The notes under the pieces: generated by a model | Databases searched by the model: none | Seen by the model: only the letters and a program-made list of their open reading frames with translations | Told to the model about the DNA's origin: nothing | In this document: positions 24,093 through 33,061 of the stretch, in pieces | Layout: the number at the start of each line of letters is the position of its first letter | Position numbering within the stretch: the first letter of the stretch is position 1 | Program-made: the position numbers and the translations under genes | Source of the DNA: Acidimicrobiaceae bacterium | GTDB taxonomy: Bacteria; Actinomycetota; Acidimicrobiia; Acidimicrobiales; RAAP-2 | Direction of reading: 5' to 3' | Assembly: GCA_003152015.1 (NCBI GenBank) | Contig: PLZF01000112.1 | Span: forward strand, 1-41,217 | Length of the DNA stretch: 41,217 nucleotides

Positions 24093-24263
24093 GTAATGCT
24101 CACCGAGTCAACATAGATGACATCAAATGTCACTCTTGGAAATAGGCCGACAATCCGGCCCGATTCACTCCGATCGCTCCCGATCTGATTCGTAGTCGTC
24201 GACGCCAAGCAATGCAGCCGGCACCTTCCGGAGGCTGGTCGGGATACCCATGTCAAGGCGGAC

Positions 24264-25514
24264 CTACATAAGAAATGAGAACAGCGGAGAACCGGGAGGA
24301 ATACGGTCAATCTGCAGGGGGCTGGCCGCCATGCGGGCAAGCAGGGGATCGATGTCCATGGCCCGCTCCACCTCAATGCCCACCAGGGCTGGGCCAGTCT
24401 CTCGGTTGTTCTTCTTTACATACTCGAACACGATGATGTCCTCCCCTTGAGCCAGCACTTCATTGAGGAAGTGGCGCAGAGCCCCTGGCTCCTGAGGAAA
24501 CGTGATGAGGAAGTAGTGACGGAGCCCCTCGTGCAGCAACGACCGTTCGAGTACCTCGCCGTAGCGGCTCACGTCGTTGTTGCCCCCCGAGATGATGCAC
24601 ACGGTCGGGCCCTCGGGCCGGCAGGCCAAGGGCTGTTTGAGGGCAGCGCTGGCGAGGGCGCCAGCGGGTTCAGCGATGATGCCCTCGGACTGGTACAGGT
24701 CGAGCATCTCGGTGCACACCGCCCCCTCGGGCACGGCAACCACCTCGTCCACCAGATCCCGCACGATGGGGAAGGTGACGTCGCCCACTCGCCCCACCGC
24801 GGCTCCGTCGACGAAGGTGTCCATGTGCTCGAGGTTCACCGGTCCGCCCCTGGTCAACGCGGCTCGCATGCTGGCCGCCCCGGACGGCTCGGCGCCGACC
24901 AGGCGTGTGCGGGGGTGATGCTCCCGGAACCACAGGGCGATCCCGGCGGCCAGACCCCCTCCGCCAATTGGAATGACGACCGTGTCGATCGGACCCTCGC
25001 TCTGCTCGGCCAGCTCGATGCCCACCGTGCCCTGGCCCACGATGGTCCGGGGGTCGTCGAAAGGGTGAACGTAGACGGCGCCGGTGCGGGCAGTATTGGC
25101 GAGGGCGGCGACGCTGGCCTCGTCATACGAGCTGCCGACGATGACCACCTCGACCCAGTCTCCACCGATGGCGGCAATTCGTTGACGCTTCTGGCGCGAG
25201 GTATTCGCCGGGAGGAAGACCCGACCCCGGATGCGTAGCTGGCGGCAACAAAACGCCAGTCCCTGACCGTGGTTGCCGGCGCTGGCGCAGACGACGCCCG
25301 CCTCGCGCTCGTTCGCGCTGAGTGAGGAGATCAGGTTGTAGGCGCCCCGCACTTTGTAGGACCGGCACAACTGGCTGTCTTCGCGCTTCAGCCACACCGG
25401 GAATCCGTGGATGGTGGTCAGCCGCTCGCTGATCTCGAGCGGGGTGCGGCGCACGATGGGCGCCAGACGGGCCGCGGCCTGCTCTACTGATGCGGCGCTC
25501 AAGTCATCGGACAT
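24264..25514 (-). CDS. ilvA: Threonine ammonia-lyase with C-terminal ACT-like domain
   Basis: A 416-residue PLP enzyme that deaminates threonine to 2-oxobutanoate, the first step of isoleucine synthesis. The Schiff-base Lys54 lies in RSYKVRGAYN; the phosphate-binding glycines are in IPIGGGGLAAGIA; substrate-side motifs CASAGNHGQGLA and IISGGNNDVSRY are present. Residues about 335-416 form a single ACT-like regulatory unit (HYFLITFPQEPGALRHFLNE), as in the C. glutamicum-type biosynthetic enzyme, suggesting allosteric control by isoleucine or valine. The start is fixed by TAGCAT 7 nt upstream of ATG 25514. It is monocistronic and intact between decayed genes. Confidence 0.92.
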   Translation of the reverse strand: MSDDLSAASVEQAAARLAPIVRRTPLEISERLTTIHGFPVWLKREDSQLCRSYKVRGAYNLISSLSANEREAGVVCASAGNHGQGLAFCCRQLRIRGRVFLPANTSRQKRQRIAAIGGDWVEVVIVGSSYDEASVAALANTARTGAVYVHPFDDPRTIVGQGTVGIELAEQSEGPIDTVVIPIGGGGLAAGIALWFREHHPRTRLVGAEPSGAASMRAALTRGGPVNLEHMDTFVDGAAVGRVGDVTFPIVRDLVDEVVAVPEGAVCTEMLDLYQSEGIIAEPAGALASAALKQPLACRPEGPTVCIISGGNNDVSRYGEVLERSLLHEGLRHYFLITFPQEPGALRHFLNEVLAQGEDIIVFEYVKKNNRETGPALVGIEVERAMDIDPLLARMAASPLQIDRIPPGSPLFSFLM

Positions 25515-25521
25515 CCAACGG

Positions 25522-25527
25522 ATGCTA
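25522..25527 (-). promoter_or_regulatory. Leaderless -10 box (TAGCAT) of ilvA
   Basis: On the minus strand TAGCAT is followed after 7 nt by the ilvA ATG, with no ribosome binding site between. The remaining ~310 bp up to 25838 hold no recognisable gene. Confidence 0.6.
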
Positions 25528-25838
25528 GGGGTGACAAGCAGGTCGCCTGACAACAGGCCACCAATCCTGCCAACCGAATGACCGGGTGGAGGTTGATGGA
25601 GCCCTCGAAGTGCCCCTGACCTGGGCCGATGGGGAGGTATCCCGGTAGCCCGGGCCGAAATCGCCATGTTGCCGCCGGATGCCACGTCGCAGTCATCTCG
25701 GCCCATACGGGCCATGGCTGGCGATGAGTCCTGCGTTGTCGGTCAGTCGAACACACCAAAGCACCACTACATCCGAAGCGAGCGAGAGGAGTGTCGCGAA
25801 TACCCACTGCGGGATAGTCCGAAGAGGGGCTCAGACGT

Positions 25839-26489
25839 ATGCGGGAGGTCTTGGCCGGCCACGTTGAACAGGGCGCTATGCCGGGACTCATCGCGCTGGT
25901 CGTCCGTCATGGCCGGGCCCAAGTGGAGGTGATCGGGACCAAGGCGTTCGGGGACACCGAGCCGATGCAGCGCGACGCGATCTTCCGAATCGCCTCGCTG
26001 ACCAAACCGATCGCGGCAGCAGCGGCCATGGTCCGGGTCGACGATGGCATCCTGCGGGTGGTTCGGCCGTGGACGACCTGCTTCCTGAGCTGGCCAATCG
26101 ACGGGTACTGAGGAGCCTCGATGCCGAGCTCGATGACACCGTCCCGTCGAACCGTCCGATCACGCTCGAGGGTCTGCTCACGTTCCGCCTTGGTTTCGGC
26201 AACGTCCTGGCCGCGCCGAACTCGTATCCGATCCAGAGGACCGAGGCAGAACTGCGACTCGCCACCATCGGTCAGCCCTGGACACCGACGCCGCATACCC
26301 CTGACGAATGGATCCGACTCTTTGGAACATTGCCGCTGATGCATCAGCCGGGGGAGCAGTGGATGTACAACACAGTGGCGCAGGTGCTGGGCGTGCTGCT
26401 CGAGCGGGCAGCCGCTGAACCATTGGAGGAATTCCTTCGGGAACGGATCTTCGACCCGCTGGGAATGCATGACACCGGCTTCAGTGTGT
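25839..26489 (+). pseudogene. Beta-lactamase-fold serine hydrolase, frameshifted and truncated
   Basis: The class C/esterase-like fold begins at ATG 25839 (MREVLAGHVEQGAMPGLIAL). The nucleophile motif S-x-x-K is intact in IASLTKPIAAAA. A one-base loss near 26060 shifts the frame, after which VDDLLPELANRRVLRSLDAE, then LLTFRLGFGNVL and the Tyr motif WMYNTVAQVLGVLLERAAAE follow. Similarity ends at GMHDTGFSVS (about 26489), where about 40 percent of the protein is missing and an acetyltransferase fragment from the other strand begins. It is non-functional. Original function probably a serine esterase or peptidase rather than a true antibiotic beta-lactamase. Confidence 0.75.
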
Positions 26490-26690
26490 CGCGTATGGCG
26501 AACTGGAACGCCTGGCCCGTCTTCCAATCCGAGACAGCCTCGCGTAGGAAGGCCCCGATCGACTCGGTGGCCACCGGCTCCTGGGCCCAGGGCATCCACG
26601 GCCGAAGATGGGGGGACTTGTGTTCACCGCCTCGATCAACTTTGCAGCGTCGGACAACAAGGCTCGGGTCAGATTGATGTCTCCCACCAT
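26489..26690 (-). pseudogene. GNAT acetyltransferase, N-terminal fragment
   Basis: From ATG 26690 the frame reads MVGDINLTRALLSDAAKLIE and AVNTSPP. After a one-base loss in a C6 run near 26622 it reads HLRPWMPWAQEPVATESIGA and REAVSDWKTGQAFQFAIRD, the classic start of RimJ/RimL-type GNAT N-acetyltransferases. It ends at the junction with the truncated serine hydrolase, before the acetyl-CoA binding motif. The 217 bp further upstream, to 26907, show no gene I can name. Confidence 0.6.
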
Positions 26691-26907
26691 GATCGTCTCG
26701 GGAGGAGATTCGGTGAGCCATGTCACGCGATCAGATACCAAGGAATGATCCCACGGGATAGCCCGGACGATGCCCGCGCCAGCCTTCTGCCGAGCGAGTC
26801 CCCGCGCGAACACTGCATCTCCCCATCCGGCGTCGAATACACGGGGCCCCGAGGAAGCAAAGAACAAAGAAGCGACGGAGGCGACCAGTAGTCCCTTGCG
26901 GTAATGA

Positions 26908-27822
26908 TCAGGCCAGGCGGGCGCCCCAGGTTGTCGTGAACGTGTCACCCGGTGTGAGCCGCACCAGCCCGTCACCGCTGGAAAAGGCGTTGGGGGCACA
27001 GGTCATCGGCTCGGTGCCCAGACCGCGGCGACGGCGCTTCGGATCCAGAGTGTCGCCGGTATAGATCTCAATGATCGGGTAGGTTTCACCTACCCACAAT
27101 TCGGCGCGATTCCCATCAGGGGCCGATAAACGAACCCACGCTCGGCCTTCCTCGTCCCGGGACAACTCCCGGAACGGGAAGTCGATCTGTAGGGCTCCGA
27201 GCACCTTGCCCCTTCGGAAGTCGAATGCGGTGCCGTCAACTGCTTCGGTCTCAACAGGGAGTTGGCGGACATCGTCGGTCACGATCCGAGTATCGGCAGA
27301 AAGCTCGAGCACACAGTCGTCGATCAATCCGGAACCGGGGGAGAGATAGGGATGCTGGCCGCATCCGTAGGGGCACGGTTCGGCACCCACGTTGGTGGCG
27401 TCGGTCGTCACTGTCAAGCCCCCATCGTCGAGTTGGTAGGTCACCCGCAACTCGAGGTCGAACGGGTATCCCATCATCGGGTGCAACCGTGTCCCCATCA
27501 CGACCCGGCTCGATTCGTGCTCGAGAGCACTCCACGAGCGCCACATGAGAAATCCATGAATCGCATTGTCTTTCGACGGCTCCGTCAACGCGACCTGATG
27601 GTCGACACCGTCGAATCGATAACGGCCGTCGGCCAGCCGGTTGGGCCAGGGAACGAGCACGGCTCCATGGGCGCCGTCGCGCATGCTGCCGAGTGGATAC
27701 GGATCCAGTACATCCCGATCGCCGACGACGTAGGTGCGGACCCCGCCCCCCACTTCAACGATGGTGGCCCGTTGATCGCCGTGGACGATCTCGAACTGGT
27801 GGCCCGAAGGTGCAGCCGTCAT
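26908..27822 (-). CDS. Aldose 1-epimerase family protein
   Basis: A 304-residue galactose-mutarotase-fold protein likely to interconvert alpha and beta anomers of a hexose. Conserved positions: active-site His in DNAIHGFLMWRSW, a second His in GCGQHPYLSPGSGLIDDC, and the catalytic Glu region in AELWVGETYPIIEIYTGDTL. The substrate-binding Arg is probably in VPWPNRLADGRYRFDG. The actinobacterial form is co-linear from MTAAPSGHQFEIVHGD, so I choose ATG 27822. An upstream ATG at 27861 has a better purine-rich leader (GGGGGATAG) and would add 13 residues. It is intact and transcribed toward the decayed 26.5-kb junction. Confidence 0.85.
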   Translation of the reverse strand: MTAAPSGHQFEIVHGDQRATIVEVGGGVRTYVVGDRDVLDPYPLGSMRDGAHGAVLVPWPNRLADGRYRFDGVDHQVALTEPSKDNAIHGFLMWRSWSALEHESSRVVMGTRLHPMMGYPFDLELRVTYQLDDGGLTVTTDATNVGAEPCPYGCGQHPYLSPGSGLIDDCVLELSADTRIVTDDVRQLPVETEAVDGTAFDFRRGKVLGALQIDFPFRELSRDEEGRAWVRLSAPDGNRAELWVGETYPIIEIYTGDTLDPKRRRRGLGTEPMTCAPNAFSSGDGLVRLTPGDTFTTTWGARLA

Positions 27823-27957
27823 CGACGGCACTCGAATCCGCGACCGGTCCTCATAGTGCATGTCTATCCCCCGGTTCCCCGCCCGTAAACTGACGGCGCG
27901 CACCGGCCCGCTCTGGCGCGACAAGCGCTGGCCACCAGCGCTCCGACGGCAACCCAG

Positions 27958-28149
27958 GTGCTCGCCACCTTCGCTCGGGATGTGGCATCAGGCGTGACCG
28001 CAGGGACCATCGACCCCGATACCGGCCAGACCATTTCCGCCCTGGCTGAGCGGGCTATCACTGACGGAGCGGCCGAGAAACCCAATCAGGCAGCCAGCGA
28101 CCTGCAGCAGGCGGCCACGGCGATCGTCCACGGCATGGAGGACGGGTGA
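27958..28149 (+). CDS. Small hypothetical protein, possibly a gene tail
   Basis: 63 residues from GTG 27958 (LATFARDVASGVTAGTIDPD; ALAERAITDGAAEKP; QQAATAIVHGMEDG), helical and slightly acidic. The frame is open back to a stop at 27886, without a better start. It resembles the C-terminal end of a larger regulatory or surface protein more than an independent gene, but nothing identifies the parent. Confidence 0.35.
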   Translation: MLATFARDVASGVTAGTIDPDTGQTISALAERAITDGAAEKPNQAASDLQQAATAIVHGMEDG

Positions 28150-28258
28150 ATCGAACAGCCCCAGGGACCGGTGCTTCAGGCGGATCTGTCGGCCCTTGCT
28201 ACAGCGCTGGGACTGAGCGCTGCAGCACACTCCCCACTCCGCCACCCACCACGTCGTC

Positions 28259-28284
28259 TGGTCCCGTGAAGGGGAACGGGACCA
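28259..28284. terminator. Hairpin terminator between convergent genes
   Basis: TGGTCCCGT and its complement ACGGGACCA form a 9-bp perfect stem with an 8-nt loop, between the small plus-strand ORF and the minus-strand alkA stop. No U-tract is present. A proline-rich minus-strand frame in the same gap (to 28199) was considered but has no recognisable similarity. Confidence 0.5.
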
Positions 28285-28379
28285 ATGGCAAATCTGGGAA
28301 GGGCAACTGATCCCCGATACCGATTGGTGAGCTGCTGTATGGCTGAACGATCACCGGACCAGTGCGGATGAACCCCTGA

Positions 28380-29006
28380 CTAGATGCGGGTGTCCAACGC
28401 CCGCCAGCAGTACCACGCCACCACACTTCGATACGGCCGATAGGGATCGCCCAGTGCCATCAGTTCCTTCGGCGATGGAATGTCGGGCAACCGCCAGCTC
28501 AGGGCATAGCCGGCCCGTACTCCGTAATCCCCGACCGGCCAGACATCGAGGCGGCCCAATGTCCCCAACAGAAACATCTCAGCTGTCCACGGACCGATTC
28601 CCCGGACCTGCACCAAGTGTTCGATCACCGCCTTATCGGAGAGGCGGCCGATCCGATCCAGTGAGACCTGCCCGGACGAGACCTTCTCGGCCAAATCTCG
28701 GATAGCCCTGGACTTGGCTCCGCTCAGTCCGCACGACGCCAGGATGTCGGGCGAAAGGGCGAGAATCCGATCGGGGGTGATCACCCCTCCCAGTGCGCTC
28801 ACCAACCGGGCGTGAATGGCGGCGGCGGCATTGCCGGCCAACTGTTGGTAGAGAATCGAGCGAGCCAGGGAGGCGAACCGCAGTGATGCGGGAATGTGGG
28901 GTCGCGGCGGCGGCTTGCCGTGTTGGTCAATGAGGTCTCTCAGAATCGGGTCGCGCTGGCTCAATGACGCGGCAGCTTCGGCAAGAACTTGGCGAGTGGC
29001 GGCCAT
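28380..29006 (-). CDS. DNA-3-methyladenine glycosylase, AlkA-type HhH-GPD
   Basis: A 208-residue base-excision-repair glycosylase that removes alkylated purines. The HhH-GPD domain fills the protein: SILYQQLAGNAAAAIHARLV, CGLSGAKSRAIRDLAEKVSS, the helix-hairpin-helix VRGIGPWTAEMFLLGTLGR, and the catalytic Asp in DVWPVGDYGVRAGY. The C-terminal DPYRPYRSVVAWYCWRAL is typical of the short bacterial AlkA form without the N-terminal Ada-like domain. It is monocistronic on the minus strand, ending near a hairpin. Substrate range within alkylated bases cannot be read from sequence. Confidence 0.9.
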   Translation of the reverse strand: MAATRQVLAEAAASLSQRDPILRDLIDQHGKPPPRPHIPASLRFASLARSILYQQLAGNAAAAIHARLVSALGGVITPDRILALSPDILASCGLSGAKSRAIRDLAEKVSSGQVSLDRIGRLSDKAVIEHLVQVRGIGPWTAEMFLLGTLGRLDVWPVGDYGVRAGYALSWRLPDIPSPKELMALGDPYRPYRSVVAWYCWRALDTRI

Positions 29007-29157
29007 GTCGATTCAGACGGTCTCGCCGAACTCGTCGAGTGGGTCGGTCACGGCCTTGATGATGGCATGAAGAAGCCACAACGATGGAGATTGCCCAGCA
29101 TCAGCTACATAAACCTCATTCATCTCGCCTGTGACTTCGTACCAATGGGTAGTTATG

Positions 29158-30060
29158 AAACGAGTCGGGAAAGAAGGTGCCGCCGGAGCGGGCGCCGCGG
29201 TCTCATCGCTCCTGGTGAGCCAGCGAGGACTCCAAATTGCGCTTGGCGTGATCTGGGTATTCGAGGGTCTCTTGCAGGCCGAAGGACCGAAGTTTTCCCG
29301 GGACTATCCCCTTGGCACCCTGGCCCAATCGGTCATGGGTGCACCCATGTGGGTGAACCAGTCGGTAGTTGCGGGGATTCATTCCTTTGTCTCCCACTGG
29401 CCACTTTCGAACTTGGGCAGCGTGCTCTTGCAAGTGGCTATCGGGGCCGCCTTGGTGAGCGGGCCTTTACCCGCCCGGCTCTCGGCATTTCGATGGCGTG
29501 GGCCCTGGTGATCTGGTGGCTCGGCGAATCCTTCGAGATGCTTCCCAGCGGAATCGAGCTGTTAGGGAGGCGCCCCCGGTCCGGCCCTGCTGTATGCGAT
29601 GTTCGGTGTGATGGCGTGGCCGCGCCATCACCGTCCTGACATTGACCGACGCAGTTGGCTCGCTCTTTGGTCGACACTGTGGACCGGGGGGGCGTTTCTC
29701 GATCTTTCCCTCGTGTATTCGGGCCGACAGGCATTCGACGCCATCCTGTCGATGACCTCCGATGGGTCACCGCGGTATCTGGCCGACACCAGCCATTGGT
29801 TTGCCGGACTCACCTCCCACCACACGTTGGCGGTCGTGATGGGGTTGGTGGTTCTCGAGTTCACCATCGGGTTGAGTTGGCTCTTCGACCCGACACACCA
29901 ACGGATGTGGTTGGGGCTCGGTATCGGGTTCTCGCTGTTCTTTTGGGTGGTGGGCAGCAGATGGGCGGCATCCTCACTCCTGACACCACCGACCCCGGCC
30001 TCGGACCGATGATGGTGCTGCTGGCGTTGGTGGCATGGCCGAGGGCGAGGCATCAGGCAG
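29158..30060 (+). pseudogene. Multi-helix DoxX-like membrane protein with three frameshifts
   Basis: Four consecutive segments in shifting frames reconstruct one ~300-residue membrane protein: LQIALGVIWVFEGLLQAE and VLLQVAIGAALVSG; then ISMAWALVIWWLGESFEMLP after a shift near 29475; then GAPGPALLYAMFGVMAWPRH, LALWSTLWTGGAFLDLSLVY and AVVMGLVVLEFTIGLSWLFD after a shift near 29565; then MGGILTPDTTDPGLGPMMVL after a shift near 29955. The hydrophobic pattern and the TDPGLGP-type loop match an actinobacterial family of 7-8 helix membrane proteins of unknown function. Decayed as written. Confidence 0.7.
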
Positions 30061-30083
30061 ACCAACAGAGAGCAGACACCCGA

Positions 30084-30089
30084 TATCGT
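30084..30089 (+). promoter_or_regulatory. Leaderless -10 box (TATCGT) of alpha/beta hydrolase gene
   Basis: TATCGT is followed after 7 nt by the GTG at 30097. It supports GTG as the true start; no ribosome binding site precedes it. Confidence 0.5.
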
Positions 30090-30096
30090 CACGTCC

Positions 30097-31035
30097 GTGA
30101 CCTCGCTCCCAGTCTCGTTTCCAGCGTTGCTCACCACTGACATCGACGGCCCCGTCAGCTATACCGAATTCAAGGGGCCGAAGGGTTCCCCGACCATTGT
30201 GTGTGTGCACGGTCTGGGTGGGTCCCATCTCAATTGGATGGCCCTCGCTCCCTCGCTAGCCCTCAATGCCCGGGTGCTGGCACTCGATCTCGTTGGCCAC
30301 GGAAGGACCCCGACCGGAAGCCGAATCGTCGACATCGAAGGCCACCGCCGACTCCTGAGCGGATTTCTGCGTGAGGTTGCCGGCGGACCGGTCATCCTCG
30401 TGGGTAACTCGATGGGGGGATTGGTGGCAACGCTGCAAGCGGCGGAGCAACCGGACACTGTCTCTGGGCTGATCCTCATCGACCCCGCGTTACCCACCTC
30501 CCACTGGGGTAACACCCACCCGAGGGCCATTGCCGGATTTCTGCTTGGTGTCACGCCGCGCCTGGGGGAGTCTCTCCTGTCGCAACGAAGGAAGTATCTG
30601 TCAGCGGAGCAGAGCGTGCATCGGGTTTTGGCCGCCTGCTGTGCCGACTCGTCCCGTGTGCCTCCTGGCCTCGTTGCCGCCCAAGTCCATTTCTTGATGA
30701 GCGCGGATCGAGTGGCGCTGGACAATGCCTATCTTGCTTCGGCACGTTCTCTGTCTCAGATCTTTCTTCGCCCGAGAGCCTTCGCTCAAAAACTCCGAGG
30801 CGTCTGCCAACCCACCCTGTTGCTCCATGGCGATGCCGATCGATTGGTGCCTCTGGCAGCGTCCAGGCAGTTGAGCAGAGCAAAGCCTGAGTGGACGTTC
30901 GATATCGCCGTGGGTGTGGGTCATATCCCCATGATGGAGGTCCCGGAATGGACCCTCGACCGGATCACACGTTGGCTCGGTCTCGCGGGAGCGGACGCGG
31001 CGCGGATATCGGCGGAGGCGACCCGCAGGGTGTGA
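30097..31035 (+). CDS. Alpha/beta hydrolase
   Basis: A 312-residue alpha/beta hydrolase. The oxyanion-loop motif VCVHGLGGSHLNWMALAP, nucleophile Ser in ILVGNSMGGLVATLQA, catalytic Asp in LLHGDADRLVPLAASR and catalytic His in GVGHIPMMEVPEW form a complete triad with normal spacing; a cap domain covers about residues 145-215. Family members hydrolyse esters, epoxides or C-C bonds; the substrate is not evident. It is transcribed from its own leaderless promoter and ends in a hairpin shared with the convergent PH-domain genes. Confidence 0.85.
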   Translation: MTSLPVSFPALLTTDIDGPVSYTEFKGPKGSPTIVCVHGLGGSHLNWMALAPSLALNARVLALDLVGHGRTPTGSRIVDIEGHRRLLSGFLREVAGGPVILVGNSMGGLVATLQAAEQPDTVSGLILIDPALPTSHWGNTHPRAIAGFLLGVTPRLGESLLSQRRKYLSAEQSVHRVLAACCADSSRVPPGLVAAQVHFLMSADRVALDNAYLASARSLSQIFLRPRAFAQKLRGVCQPTLLLHGDADRLVPLAASRQLSRAKPEWTFDIAVGVGHIPMMEVPEWTLDRITRWLGLAGADAARISAEATRRV

Positions 31036-31050
31036 CCCGCCGACGGCGGG
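31036..31050. terminator. Bidirectional hairpin between convergent genes
   Basis: CCCGCC-GAC-GGCGGG fills the 21-bp gap between the hydrolase stop (31035) and the PH-protein stop (31057). It is a compact GC stem with a 3-nt loop; a short pyrimidine-rich ATGTCTTC follows on the plus strand. Confidence 0.6.
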
Positions 31051-31056
31051 ATGTCT

Positions 31057-32496
31057 TCAGCGGGGCAGAAGCAGACCGAAGGCCGCCGGAGTCGAACCAT
31101 GGTGACGAGCCTCCTGTGCCCGAAGAACCTGCATGTCGAGCATGGCGCGGGCCTCGGCACCGTCGCGGTGGGCGGCCCGGGTCTTCACCGGACCCTGGGT
31201 GGAATCGAGGTGCATGGTGGCGAGTCCGAGGGCACGCTCAAATGGGCCCGCGGTCAGCCGCACACTTTGGGTGCGGGCGTGGGGAACCACGTCAACGGTG
31301 CGAGACAGCAATCCATGATGGACAACGAAGACCCGCCCGTCGGATCCAGCCAGTTCGGCTCGCCACCACAATGGAGCCCGAAGTGCCGCCCGACCAGGCG
31401 GCGGTGTCAGCGGAATGGCGTTGAGTTCGATGCCTCCGAGCACCCAGCCAACCAGTGACTCGGCAAATGCACGATTGGTGACCGGAATCAACATGGTGCT
31501 CTTGGTGGAGGTGGCTCCTCCATATCCAGCCACGTTCATGCGGACCTGAACCCAACCCAACGGACGCCAGGACAGAGGTTGGTGGATGAGGATGGCCTGA
31601 ATCCGGCCCGGTGGCATCGTCAGGCGATTGGTGGAAAGGAGCCCATGCCGGATGCGGAGGCCATCGGGAGACTCGGAGACCGTGAACTCCCACAGTGAGT
31701 TGACCCGTTGCCAGGCGGCGTGCCCCAGCACAATGGCGAACCCGGCGAAGACGGCGATGTCAACCCCGATGGTTGCGCCGTGACCATTCTGCTGACCGAC
31801 GGCGGTGAGGACCGGACCGATGGCCAAAAGCAGCAATCGCCACGAAACCATTTCCAGAAGTACCGCACCGACCAGTCGGCCATGGGGTACCACGATGAGC
31901 GGCCGCTCCGGAGCTTCGACTGCTCCATTACCGACCCCGGTTGATCGACCCAAGAGATCAGCGCGGAGAGCCTGGGCCACTGAAAGCGCGAGGTAGCGCA
32001 GTTGAACCGCGGAACGCTCACTTCCGGCCGTGGTCACTTTTACTTCAGCCAGGCCGAAGATACGGGCGGCCAGCGGTTCGAGCACGTCGACACTCTGCAC
32101 ACGGTTCAGTCGAATGCGCTTCGAACGCTTCTGTAACAGGCCACTGTCGATACGGAGTTCTCCGCCCATCAGGTGATAACGGGTGACCGCCACCGTGATC
32201 AATCCGCGGACAATGACGAGGATCCCAATGGCAGCGTACACGGCGAACGTGCCCCAATGCAACCCTCCCCCCAGGCCGGTACTCCGTTCGGACAGTGTGA
32301 ACAGGGTAAAGACCATGACAATCCCCAATATCCGTCCACCGAGCGCGATAGGTGTCAACGGATGCAACCGGAATGTTTCGTCGGGTGGTGATCCGGTTGG
32401 CGTTGTTGGAGGCGTGGTTGGAGGCGTTGTTGTTGATGATCCGGGAGGCGTGGTCGGAGGTGAATCGATCGGGCACTCGTCAGAGTCCGGCGGCAT
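31057..32496 (-). CDS. PH domain membrane protein, YdbT-like (bPH2)
   Basis: A 479-residue membrane protein with tandem bacterial PH (bPH2) domains. The first 40 residues are a low-complexity Pro/Thr stretch (TTTPPTTPPTTPTGSPP). Two helices follow (GGRILGIVMVFTLFTLSE; GTFAVYAAIGILVIVRGLI), then PH repeats beginning YHLMGGELRIDSGLLQKRSK, FTVSESPDGLRIRHGLLSTN and RVFVVHHGLLSRTVDVVPHA, separated by a second helix pair. YdbS/YdbT pairs recur in Firmicutes and actinobacteria; YdbT is linked to antimicrobial resistance and envelope stress. The start overlaps the end of the ydbS-like gene by 17 bp. Exact role here unknown. Confidence 0.8.
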   Translation of the reverse strand: MPPDSDECPIDSPPTTPPGSSTTTPPTTPPTTPTGSPPDETFRLHPLTPIALGGRILGIVMVFTLFTLSERSTGLGGGLHWGTFAVYAAIGILVIVRGLITVAVTRYHLMGGELRIDSGLLQKRSKRIRLNRVQSVDVLEPLAARIFGLAEVKVTTAGSERSAVQLRYLALSVAQALRADLLGRSTGVGNGAVEAPERPLIVVPHGRLVGAVLLEMVSWRLLLLAIGPVLTAVGQQNGHGATIGVDIAVFAGFAIVLGHAAWQRVNSLWEFTVSESPDGLRIRHGLLSTNRLTMPPGRIQAILIHQPLSWRPLGWVQVRMNVAGYGGATSTKSTMLIPVTNRAFAESLVGWVLGGIELNAIPLTPPPGRAALRAPLWWRAELAGSDGRVFVVHHGLLSRTVDVVPHARTQSVRLTAGPFERALGLATMHLDSTQGPVKTRAAHRDGAEARAMLDMQVLRAQEARHHGSTPAAFGLLLPR

Positions 32497-32968
32497 GAGC
32501 CTCGCCCAGGGCGGTCAACCGATCACGAAGAGCTCCAGCGTGGTCGGGGGTCAGTCCACAGACCTTGGCGTCAGTTGTCGCCGCCGCCGTGTGGAGTTTG
32601 ACGCTGACCAGCCCGAAGGACCGTTCGATCGGTCCGGCTTCGACGTCAACCAACTGCATGCGTCCGTACGGCACGATGGTGAGCTTCTTGAACATCGCGC
32701 CGTGGGTGACCAATAGGTCTTCGTCTCGCTCGACGTATCCCCACGACCTCAAATTGCGGCCGATCGAAAACCATGCCGCCACCACGAGGGCCACCACGAT
32801 GATCCCTGCACCCACGCCGATCAGGGTGTTGACGAACGAAAGTCCAACCGAGATGCCGACGATGACCGGGATGCCGATGAGCACCAATATGGTGCGGCGC
32901 ATCCGGGCGAGACGCGGTGACACCCGGGTCCACGAGTGTTCAGCCGGCGCTGCGAAAGGACCCTCCAT
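32480..32968 (-). CDS. PH domain membrane protein, YdbS-like (bPH2)
   Basis: A 162-residue partner of the downstream YdbT-like protein. After a short cytoplasmic start (PAEHSWTRVSPRLARMRR), two helices (TILVLIGIPVIVGISVGLSF; VGAGIIVVALVVAAWFSIG) lead into one bPH2 domain (RDEDLLVTHGAMFKKLTIVP; PYGRMQLVDVEAGPIERSFG). ATG 32968 is chosen because TAGATT lies exactly 7 nt upstream, giving a leaderless start; a longer frame to 33046 lacks similarity. The 17-bp overlap with the next gene indicates translational coupling and probably a two-protein membrane complex. Confidence 0.82.
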   Translation of the reverse strand: MEGPFAAPAEHSWTRVSPRLARMRRTILVLIGIPVIVGISVGLSFVNTLIGVGAGIIVVALVVAAWFSIGRNLRSWGYVERDEDLLVTHGAMFKKLTIVPYGRMQLVDVEAGPIERSFGLVSVKLHTAAATTDAKVCGLTPDHAGALRDRLTALGEAHAAGL

Positions 32969-32975
32969 GCGCCGG

Positions 32976-32981
32976 AATCTA
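32976..32981 (-). promoter_or_regulatory. Leaderless -10 box (TAGATT) of the PH-protein operon
   Basis: On the minus strand TAGATT is followed after 7 nt by ATG 32968. It would drive the ydbS-like/ydbT-like pair. Confidence 0.55.
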
Positions 32982-33061
32982 CTGCCTCGTCTCATACCTG
33001 GCGACAATGGCGCTGCCGCCGAATGTCGCCATGGGCCATGGGCCATCGGTTGGCGTGGCGA

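Noticed and set aside
28199..28354. Proline-rich minus-strand mini-gene downstream of alkA
   Set aside because: Protein-like in parts, but no recognised family and it spans the hairpin between convergent genes; insufficient support.
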